From Burkholderiaceae bacterium (GTDB lineage: Bacteria > Pseudomonadota > Gammaproteobacteria > Burkholderiales > Burkholderiaceae_C), in assembly GCA_023150375.1 (NCBI GenBank), contig JAKLLA010000002.1, positions 248,001-312,000 of the forward strand: a DNA stretch of 64,000 nucleotides, given 5' to 3'. The position numbers were made by a program, and so were the translations under genes. Each line of letters opens with the position of its first letter. Positions within the stretch are counted from its first letter, which is position 1. Shown one piece after another: positions 35,702 to 43,407 of the stretch. Under the pieces are notes generated by a model. That model saw only the letters and a list, made by a program, of their open reading frames with translations, did not search any database and had not been told where the DNA came from.

Positions 35702-38148
35702 AGAAGGTCACCACCGTTTCCCTGGGCTCGTCGAAGCAGGACTTCGAGTTCGAGACCCGGTTCCTCGGCCAGCCCTTCCGGGTGCGTCGCATGGGCGCGG
35801 ACGACGACATCGGCCGGGCCTGGGAACTGATGCGCCGCCAGCAGGCCGAGTGCGATGCCATCGGCCTGGGGGAAGTGGGCGACCACTACCACGTCGGCCA
35901 GGACACCCGCATCGACAAGGAAACGCAGCGCCTGCTCAAGGTGGTCACGCGCGTGCCGGCCACCACCGGCGCCACGCTGCGCCGGCTGCTGCAGGTGCGG
36001 GCCGTGCGCCAGGTGCACAACCAGCTCGGGCACTACTTCGACAACAACCTGGTGCTGTTCCTGTCGGGCATGCGCAACTACGACATGGCCGTGGCCCTGT
36101 CGGATTACACCCCGAACCTGAAGTTCGCCGATGCGCTGGCGCAGACGGGCGCCCCGACGATGCTGACCTCGCTGCTGCAGCTCGAGCTCTACGCCAGGGG
36201 CAGCGGCCTGGTGCTCGGCGGCCGGCCCGGCGAGATGCTCGAGGCCGCGCTGACCGGCTTCAAGCGCACGCGCCTCGCCGCCGAGGTGGAGCGCGCCCAC
36301 GTCGTGGTGGGCACCTTCCACGAACTCGAGCAGGTGGGCAGCCCGAAGAACCTGGCCGGCAAGACCGTCGTCACCTCGGCGGTGGACGAGCGCCGGCTGG
36401 CCTTCTTCAAGCGCTGCCGGGTCAACCTGGTGGTCGACGTCTCCCCGCAGCTGTTCGACCGCGTGGTGGGCACCAACGTCATCGAGGCCATGATCCTGGC
36501 CGCGCTGGACAAGCCCGCCGAGGCCGTGTCGGACGACGACTTCCTCGAGATCATCGACGAACTCGGCCTGCAGCCGCGCCTGCTGCACCCCACCGGGCGC
36601 TTTCGCAACATCCGCCGCTTCGCCTTCGTCATCCACCCGCTCAGCCAGGAGTTCATCCGCAAGGGCCTGCCCATCCCCCAGGGCACACCCAGGTTCCTGA
36701 TGGACCGGGTGGAGACCCTCGCGGCGCACATGCCGCCGATGGTGTACTGCAAGATGGAGAACATCGTCTCGCCCACCGGCGCAGAGGCCGAAGGCTGGCT
36801 GATCTCGGTGGGCGGCACACCCCGGGAGATGCTCGCACGCAGCCCGGAGTTCACCTACCGCCGCCTGCTGGCCGCCGCCGAGATGGCCGAGAAGCTGGGC
36901 GCACAGATCATGGGCCTGGGCGCCTTCACCAAGGTGGTGGGCGACGCCGGCGTCACGGTGGCGCGGCGCGCGCGCATTCCCATCACCACCGGCAACAGCT
37001 ACTCGGCCTCGGGCGCGCTCTGGGCCGCGGCCGACGCGATGAAGCGCATGGGCCTGGTGAAGCTGCACCCGCAGACGAAGAAGGTGATGGGCCGCACCAT
37101 GGTCATCGGCGCCACTGGCTCGATCGGCTCGGTCAGCGCCCGGCTGCTGGCCATGGCCTTCGACCAGGTGGTCATCGCCGGGCGCGACCTGGACAAGCTC
37201 GAGCAGCTCAAGGCCTCGATCCTGAAGGACACGCCCGAGGCGAACGTGCTGTGCTCGACCGACTACGACCGCCTGCTCGGCGAGATGGACATGATCGTCA
37301 CCAGCACCTCCGGGGCCGGCAAGAAGATCCTGGACATCATGAAGGTCAAGCCCGGCTGCGTCATCACCGATGTGGCCCGCCCGCTGGACCTGCCGCCCTC
37401 CGAGGTGGCCAAGCGCCCGGACGTGCTGGTGATCGAGTCGGGCGAGATCGAGCTGCCCACGCCGGTGAAGGGCCTCAAGAGCATCGGCCTGCCGCCCAAC
37501 GTGATCTACGCCTGCCTGGCCGAGACCATCGTGCTGGCACTCGAGGGTCGCTTCGAGGTCTTCACCATCGGCCGCGACACCGAATGGCCCAAGGTCAAGG
37601 AGATCTACCGCCTGGGCCTGAAGCACGGCATGAAGCTGGCCGCCATCTCCGGCGCCAAGGGGGTCTACAGCGACGAGGACATCGCCCAGGTCGTGCGCCT
37701 GGCGAAGGCGGCCCTGCGCACCTGGAAACCCGACGGCAGCGCAGCAGCGCGCCCGCCCCGCAAACGCGCGGCCCGGGCGGCACTGCCGGGTCCGGCCGCA
37801 GGGGTCTCGCCGACCGTCACGCCCGACGCCCCGCCCACGCCGGAGGGCGCTCCGCCCGCCGCCAGGAAGGTGGCGCAGAAAGTGGCGAAGAAGGTGGTGA
37901 CGAAAGTGGCGCAAGAGACGGCCAAGGAGGCGGCGACAAGCGCGGCGGAGACGGCGGTGGCCGGCAAGAAGGCCGCCAGGAAGGTCGCCAGGAAGGTCAC
38001 GAAGGAGGCCCCGAAGATGGCCGCCGTGCGGACAGCCGACGCGGCTGCGGCCGGGACCGCGGCCCTCGCCCCCCCGGCGGCCGAGGTACCGGCGGGAGGC
38101 ACGCCGAGGCCGCGCCGGCCGCGGGCTGCCAAGGTGGCCGCCGGCTGA
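35698..38148 (+). CDS. Long-chain fatty acyl reductase (AAR-like, COG5322) with ~310-aa N-terminal extension and Lys/Ala-rich PhaF/H1-like tail
   Basis: MPPMVYCKMENIVSPTG...GGTPREMLARSPEFTYRRLLAAAEMAEKLGAQIMGLGAFTKVV...ITTGNSYSASGAL...VIGATGSIGSVSARLLA...IYACLAETIVLALEGRFEVFTIGRD, resembling cyanobacterial AAR. GTG start overlaps the upstream stop (GTGA); SD caggagg. Confidence 0.8.
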   Translation: MKKVTTVSLGSSKQDFEFETRFLGQPFRVRRMGADDDIGRAWELMRRQQAECDAIGLGEVGDHYHVGQDTRIDKETQRLLKVVTRVPATTGATLRRLLQVRAVRQVHNQLGHYFDNNLVLFLSGMRNYDMAVALSDYTPNLKFADALAQTGAPTMLTSLLQLELYARGSGLVLGGRPGEMLEAALTGFKRTRLAAEVERAHVVVGTFHELEQVGSPKNLAGKTVVTSAVDERRLAFFKRCRVNLVVDVSPQLFDRVVGTNVIEAMILAALDKPAEAVSDDDFLEIIDELGLQPRLLHPTGRFRNIRRFAFVIHPLSQEFIRKGLPIPQGTPRFLMDRVETLAAHMPPMVYCKMENIVSPTGAEAEGWLISVGGTPREMLARSPEFTYRRLLAAAEMAEKLGAQIMGLGAFTKVVGDAGVTVARRARIPITTGNSYSASGALWAAADAMKRMGLVKLHPQTKKVMGRTMVIGATGSIGSVSARLLAMAFDQVVIAGRDLDKLEQLKASILKDTPEANVLCSTDYDRLLGEMDMIVTSTSGAGKKILDIMKVKPGCVITDVARPLDLPPSEVAKRPDVLVIESGEIELPTPVKGLKSIGLPPNVIYACLAETIVLALEGRFEVFTIGRDTEWPKVKEIYRLGLKHGMKLAAISGAKGVYSDEDIAQVVRLAKAALRTWKPDGSAAARPPRKRAARAALPGPAAGVSPTVTPDAPPTPEGAPPAARKVAQKVAKKVVTKVAQETAKEAATSAAETAVAGKKAARKVARKVTKEAPKMAAVRTADAAAAGTAALAPPAAEVPAGGTPRPRRPRAAKVAAG
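37861..38010 (+). repeat. Lys/Ala-encoding degenerate tandem repeat (KVAxK units)
   Basis: ARKVAQKVAKKVVTKVAQETAKEAA...GKKAARKVARKVTKEA; at DNA level gccaggaaggtc-gccaggaaggtc and related units. Confidence 0.75.
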
Positions 38149-38166
38149 TCGCCGCCGGGAGGGCCC

Positions 38167-39681
38167 ATGGACGAAGTCCGCCTGAACCCGCTCGACACGG
38201 CCTGGCTGTTCACCGAGTCGCGCGCCACGCCCAACCACGTCGGCGGGCTGCTGCAGTTCCGCCTGCCGCCGCAGGCACCGCGCGATTTCCTCAGCCGGCT
38301 GATGGCCGACTTCCGGGCCCACCGCCGCTTCGCGGCCCCCTGGAACCGGCGGCTGAAATCCGCCTTCACGAAGAACCCGCTGCCCTGCTGGGTGAGCGAG
38401 GACGACGAGGCCATCGACCTCGAATATCACCTGCGCCACGCCGCGCTGCCCTGGCCGGGCGGCGAGCGCGAGCTGGGGGAGCTGGTCGGCCGCCTGCAGA
38501 GCACGCCCATCGACCTGACGCGCCCGCCCTGGGAATGCACCCTGATCGAGGGCCTGGAAGGCGGGCGCTTCGCGATGTTCGTGAAGATGCACCATGCGCT
38601 GATCGACGGGATCAGCGGCATGAAGCTGCTGGAACGGGCCATGTCCGACGACCCGCAGCGCAGCCTGGCCCTGCCGCCGTTCTGGGATCGGCCCGAGGGC
38701 GCCCACCACCGGCCCGACCGGCCCGGCGGGACCGCACGCGCCAGCCCGCTGCCGACCTGGACCGAAGCGACGGCTGCAGCCCTCGAAGGGCTGAGCCTGC
38801 AGGCCAGGGCGCTGCCGCAGCTGGTGGGGGCCTTCGCCCAGATCGTGCGCCGCATCGGCGACCCCTCCGATGGGCTGGCCGTGCCCTTCGACGCGCCGCG
38901 CTCGCTGCTCAACGGCCGGGTCCGCGAGAAGCGCCGCTTCGCCACCCAGCAGTTCGAGCTGGCCCGGCTGCGGGCGCTGGCCGATGCCACCGGCGGCACC
39001 CTCAACGACGTGGTGCTGGCGCTGTGCGGCGGTGCGCTGCGCCGCTTCCTGTCCGAGCGCGGCGAGCTGCCCGAGAAATCGCTCACCGCGGGCATTCCGG
39101 TATCGGTGCGTCCCCAGGACGACGAGGGCACCGGCAACGCCATCAGCTTCATCGTCGCCACGCTGGGCACCGACCTGGAGAACCCCGCCGAGCGGCTGAA
39201 GGCGGTGCGCGCCTCGGTGCAGCATGCCAAGGCGCATGTGCAGAGCCTGACGCGCCCGGTGATGCAGCAGTACACCCTGCTGCTGATGGCGCCCACCCTG
39301 CTGACGCTGCTCACGGGCATCGGCGGGCGCACGCCGCCGATGTTCAACGTCACGATCAGCAACGTACCCGGCCCGGCACGCACGCTGTACTTCCGCGGCG
39401 CACAGCTGCTGTCGATCTACCCGGCCTCCATCGTCACCCACGGCCAGGCGCTGAACATCACCTGCGAGAGCTACGACGGGCAGATGAACTTCGGCTTCAC
39501 CGGCTGCCACGCCTCGCTGCCCAGCCTGCAGAAGGTGGCGGTCTACGCCGCCGAGGCGCTGCAGGAGCTGGAAGCCGCCTGCCTGCCCCGCCCGCGGCGT
39601 CGCCGTGCGCCCCGGCCGGTCGACGCCGAGGCGGTCGCCCGGCCGACGCGGCGCCGCAAGGCAGCCCCCGCAGAGGGCTGA
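38167..39681 (+). CDS. Wax ester synthase / diacylglycerol O-acyltransferase (WS/DGAT) with Arg/Lys-rich tail
   Basis: VKMHHALIDGISGMKLLERAM (HHxxxDG), RPPWECTLIEGL, GGTLNDVVLALCGGALRRFL, MFNVTISNVPGPARTLYFRGAQLLSIYPASIV. C-terminus RPRRRRAPRPVDAEAVARPTRRRKAAPAEG. Confidence 0.95.
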   Translation: MDEVRLNPLDTAWLFTESRATPNHVGGLLQFRLPPQAPRDFLSRLMADFRAHRRFAAPWNRRLKSAFTKNPLPCWVSEDDEAIDLEYHLRHAALPWPGGERELGELVGRLQSTPIDLTRPPWECTLIEGLEGGRFAMFVKMHHALIDGISGMKLLERAMSDDPQRSLALPPFWDRPEGAHHRPDRPGGTARASPLPTWTEATAAALEGLSLQARALPQLVGAFAQIVRRIGDPSDGLAVPFDAPRSLLNGRVREKRRFATQQFELARLRALADATGGTLNDVVLALCGGALRRFLSERGELPEKSLTAGIPVSVRPQDDEGTGNAISFIVATLGTDLENPAERLKAVRASVQHAKAHVQSLTRPVMQQYTLLLMAPTLLTLLTGIGGRTPPMFNVTISNVPGPARTLYFRGAQLLSIYPASIVTHGQALNITCESYDGQMNFGFTGCHASLPSLQKVAVYAAEALQELEAACLPRPRRRRAPRPVDAEAVARPTRRRKAAPAEG

Positions 39682-39700
39682 GGACGAGGCCGCCCGCGCC

Positions 39701-42196
39701 TCAGCGTGGGTGCGGGCCGTCGCGGCGGCCGAACACACCGCGCAGGCCCTGGCCGGCATGGAAGCGCCGCGGCGCCTCCTCGCCGCGCGCATCGCAGGCG
39801 CGCCGGTAGGCCTGCAGGCTGCGCTGCGCCCGGCCGAGCACGCTGTCGGCCGGGTAGCCCTCGGCAGCGTGGGTGCCCGTCGCCAGCTCGCCGTAGGGAT
39901 GGCCGGTCAGCAGCGCCAGGCCCTCGCCGGCGCTCTCGGCCGTGTAGAGGTGGAAGCGCCCCGCGGCCACCGCCTCGACCACCGGCGCATCGAGCATCAG
40001 GTGGCGGCGGTTGCGCGCCGGGATCAGCACGCCCTGGCGGCCGTCCAGGCCGAGCGCCTCGCAGCAGCGGAACCAGCCCTCGATCTTCTCGTTGATGCCG
40101 CCCACCGGCAGCATCTCGCCGTGCTGGTTGATCGCCCCGGTGACCGCGATGCCCTGTGCCACCGGCAGGCCCGACAGGCTCGACAGCAGGGCATAGAACT
40201 CGGCGCAGGAGGCCGAGTCGCCCTCCACGCCGCTGTACTCCTGCTCGAAGACCACCGCGCCGGTCAGCGCCAGCGGCGCGATGTGGGCGAACAGCGCCGA
40301 GAGGTGGCTGGCCAGGATCAGCACGCCCTTGCTGTGGATCGGGCCGGCCATCTCGACCTCGCGCTGGATGTCCAGCAGCCCCTCCTCGCCGGCGTGGGTG
40401 CGTGCGCTCACCCGCACCGGGAAGCCGAAGCGGTAGTCGCCCAGGTCGATCACGGTCAGGCCGTTGACCTGCCCGACCGCCTGGCCGGCCAGGCTGATCA
40501 GGCGCTCGCCGTCGACGATGCTCTCGCGCAGGCGCTGCTCGGGATGGTCGTGGCGCAGCCGGTGCGCCTGCTGCGCGCGGGCGACGTCGACCGCCTCGAG
40601 GCGCGCCGCGCCGCGTTGCTGCGCCAGCGCCGCCGCCTCCAGCAGCAGGGCCTCGCTGCGGCCGAACAGGGCACTCTGGCGGCGCTGGTCCTCGGCCTCG
40701 CGGTGGCTGGCCTCGAGCAGCGCGGCCACCGCCGCAGCCGAGGCCGGCGGCAGGGCCCGCCGCGCGCAGAGCTGGGCCACGAAGATCGCGGTGGCACGGT
40801 AGGACGCGGGCGAGGCCGCGAAGCTCTCGACGAAGTCCACCTTGCAGCGAAAGCGCCGGGCGAACTCGGGGTCGGCCTCCTGCACCAGGTAGTAGTCCTC
40901 CACCGAGGCGACCAGCACGATCTTGACCTCCACATCCACCGGCTCGGGCTGCAGCGACACCGCGGCGATCGGCGCCTGCACCATGCCGGGCTCCTCGATC
41001 TGCAGCCGGCCGCTGCGCAGGAAGCGGCGCAGCTTCTCCCACACCGGCGGATCGGCCATCAGGTCGCGCAGGTGCAGCATCAGGAAGCCGCCGTGCGCGC
41101 GCAGCAGGCTGCCGGCGCGCACCCGCGAGAAGTCGGTGACCAGCACATCGTTCTCGCTCTCGTACTCGATGCTGCCGAAGAGGGCGCGGAAGACCGGGTT
41201 GTCCTCGACGATCACCGGCGCGCCGCGCTGCCCGAGCTCGTCCTCGTGGTGGTCGACCACCACGTTGACGCGCAGCCGGGCGGTCAGCGCCAGCAGCCCG
41301 GCGACCCGCTCGGACTCGTCCAGGTCCTCGGCGGGCTGGAACAGCGCCAGGTTGTCCAGCAGGTCGGCCTGGACCCCCTCGAGGTACTGGGCGAGCTTGC
41401 GCGCATCCTTGATGCCGCGGCGCAGCGCCGCGCGGATCTTCTGCAGCTCGCGCTCGAGCAGCGGCTGCACCCACTGGCGGCGCAGCGTGGCCAGCGCCTC
41501 GCGGCGCGCCGCCTCGCGCAGCTGCATGGCCTCCAGGTGCGGGGCGATCTCGGCACGCAGGGCGGCCTCGGCGGCCTCGTTGGCGGCACGCCGCGCCGGC
41601 TCCAGCGTGAGAGCCTTGGCGGCGGTGAGCGGTTGGCCCGCCTCGTCGAGCTGGGTGAAGACGAAGTGCCCTTGCTCGCGCAGCAGGGTGAAGCCGTGCG
41701 CCTGGGCGCAGGCCGACAGCGCGACAAGGCTGCGCTCGTCCTCGGCCTGGCCGGCGGCCTCGAGGCGGTCGATGGCGGCCTTGGCCTCGGGCGCGGCCAG
41801 CCGACGGGGGATCTGCTCGTGCAGCGTGCGGGCGAACTCGCCCATCAGCTGGCGCAGCAGCCGGCCCTCGCCGGCGGGCAGGCGCAGCGCGCGCGGCTGC
41901 TCGGGATGCTCGAAGTGGTGCAGGTAGACCAGATCGGGCGGCACCGGCCGGGCTGCAGCCAGCGTGTGCATCATCTGCTGCATCAGCGTGCTGCGGCCGC
42001 TGCCGACCTCGCCGAGCACGAAGAGGTGGTAGTCCGGTGCCTGCATCGTCAGGCCGAAGCGCGCCGCCTGCTCGGCACGCTCCTGGCCGATCCAGGGCAG
42101 CGGCTGGCCGGCCAGCTCGGCCGTGTCGGCGAAGGGCAGCGTGGCCGGGTCGATCGTCAGGCGCAGGGCGGCGGGGGCAAGGGCGGCAGCAGGCAT
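39701..42196 (-). CDS. Lon-related AAA+ ATP-dependent protease
   Basis: LGEVGSGRSTLMQQMMHTLAA (P-loop), GDSASCAEFYALLSSLSGLPVAQGIAVTGAINQHGEMLPVGGINEKIEGWF (Lon Ser/Lys dyad). Start trimmed to MPAAALAPAALRLTID. Confidence 0.92.
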   Translation of the reverse strand: MPAAALAPAALRLTIDPATLPFADTAELAGQPLPWIGQERAEQAARFGLTMQAPDYHLFVLGEVGSGRSTLMQQMMHTLAAARPVPPDLVYLHHFEHPEQPRALRLPAGEGRLLRQLMGEFARTLHEQIPRRLAAPEAKAAIDRLEAAGQAEDERSLVALSACAQAHGFTLLREQGHFVFTQLDEAGQPLTAAKALTLEPARRAANEAAEAALRAEIAPHLEAMQLREAARREALATLRRQWVQPLLERELQKIRAALRRGIKDARKLAQYLEGVQADLLDNLALFQPAEDLDESERVAGLLALTARLRVNVVVDHHEDELGQRGAPVIVEDNPVFRALFGSIEYESENDVLVTDFSRVRAGSLLRAHGGFLMLHLRDLMADPPVWEKLRRFLRSGRLQIEEPGMVQAPIAAVSLQPEPVDVEVKIVLVASVEDYYLVQEADPEFARRFRCKVDFVESFAASPASYRATAIFVAQLCARRALPPASAAAVAALLEASHREAEDQRRQSALFGRSEALLLEAAALAQQRGAARLEAVDVARAQQAHRLRHDHPEQRLRESIVDGERLISLAGQAVGQVNGLTVIDLGDYRFGFPVRVSARTHAGEEGLLDIQREVEMAGPIHSKGVLILASHLSALFAHIAPLALTGAVVFEQEYSGVEGDSASCAEFYALLSSLSGLPVAQGIAVTGAINQHGEMLPVGGINEKIEGWFRCCEALGLDGRQGVLIPARNRRHLMLDAPVVEAVAAGRFHLYTAESAGEGLALLTGHPYGELATGTHAAEGYPADSVLGRAQRSLQAYRRACDARGEEAPRRFHAGQGLRGVFGRRDGPHPR

Positions 42197-42323
42197 GGGG
42201 CGGCGGGCGCCGCGCGGGGCGACGCAAGGTGGGCCGCAGGATTGTGCGCGGTCCGGCGCCGACCGGCCAGCCGGCGCGCGCCGACCGCGCGGAGCGAGCG
42301 GGGCGATCGGCGGCGGGGGCGGT

Positions 42324-43292
42324 TCAGGCCCCGGCCTCGAACAGCGCCCGCAGCCGCTCGCCCAGCCAGGCCTGCGCGGCGTCGGGCGCACGCCGCCGCG
42401 AGGCGTGCAGCGAGACGACGAAGCGCGGCCAGTGCCCGGGCAGTTCCTGCTGCACGAAGTCGCCGGCGCGCACCCACTCGCGCGCCAGCTCGGCGGGCAT
42501 CACGACACCCAGGTCGCTGCGCTGCACGATGGCCGGCAGGGCCAGGAAGTGCGAGGCCGACAGGCGCACCCGGCCGGACAGATCCAGGCTGTGCAGCACG
42601 GCCAGCGTCTCGGAGTGCGAGCGCACCACGCCGTAGCCCAGGCCGGCGAGCACCTCGCGCAGGGCTGCGTCGTCGCCCCGGGCATGCGCCAGGGCGGCCT
42701 GCACGGGATGGCCCCGGCGCAGCAGCAGGGTGTAGTGGTCCTCGACCAGCGGCCAGGCACGGGTGGGCTGCGCGGCGCCGCCGGCCTTCAGGCTCGGCAG
42801 GTAGCCGAAGGCGAAGTCGAGCTCGCCGCTGTCGAGCAGGCCGGCGATGCGCTCGGGCTCGACGACGCGGCAGTCGACCGTCACGCCCGGGGCGCGCTGC
42901 CCCAGGTCGGCCATCAGCGCGGGCAGGAAGCGTGCCTCGCCGATGTCGCTCAGGTGCAGGCGGAAGTGGCGGCGCGAGCGGGCAGGCTCGAAGCGCAGCG
43001 AGTCGCCCAGCGCATCGTCCAGCAGGGCCAGCGCCTGGCCGACCGCCAGCGCCAGCCGGTCGGCCGTGGGCGTGGGACGCACGCCGTGGTGGGCGCGGGC
43101 GAACAGCGGATCGCGCAGCTCACGACGCAGGCGGGCGATGGCGCTGCTGGCAGCCGGCTGGCTCATGCCCAGCAGCTCGGCCGCGCGGCTGACGCTGCGG
43201 GTGCGGTGCACCGCCTCGAAGACGCGCAGCAGGTTGAGGTCGAGCCGGGTCGGGTCGAGGGCATCGAAGGCGTCGGCGGCCGTGTTATCCAT
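42324..43292 (-). CDS. LysR-family transcriptional regulator
   Basis: LDLNLLRVFEAVHRTRSVSRAAELLGMSQPAASSAIARLRRELRDPLFARAHHGVRPTPTADRL. Divergent from the IorA-like gene. Confidence 0.92.
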   Translation of the reverse strand: MDNTAADAFDALDPTRLDLNLLRVFEAVHRTRSVSRAAELLGMSQPAASSAIARLRRELRDPLFARAHHGVRPTPTADRLALAVGQALALLDDALGDSLRFEPARSRRHFRLHLSDIGEARFLPALMADLGQRAPGVTVDCRVVEPERIAGLLDSGELDFAFGYLPSLKAGGAAQPTRAWPLVEDHYTLLLRRGHPVQAALAHARGDDAALREVLAGLGYGVVRSHSETLAVLHSLDLSGRVRLSASHFLALPAIVQRSDLGVVMPAELAREWVRAGDFVQQELPGHWPRFVVSLHASRRRAPDAAQAWLGERLRALFEAGA

Positions 43293-43407
43293 GAGGCGAA
43301 TATCACTTAGTCGGCTCATTCTATTGATGCCCTGAACCCGAGCACCGACACTGCGGCGCTGCCCCGAGAGCCCGACGCGCGACGCGCGCCACGAGAGGAG
43401 AGAGCCG

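Noticed and set aside
37861-38010. CRISPR-like or mobile repeat in the Lys/Ala repeat region
   Set aside because: Short degenerate in-frame units encoding KVAxK; a protein low-complexity tail, not an array with spacers.
35485-39792. 1435-aa minus-strand ORF opposite the wax ester operon (and the 1377-aa plus frame 35676-39809)
   Set aside because: Low-complexity shadow frames of the real Fe-ADH/AAR/WS-DGAT genes; no plausible start signals or motifs.
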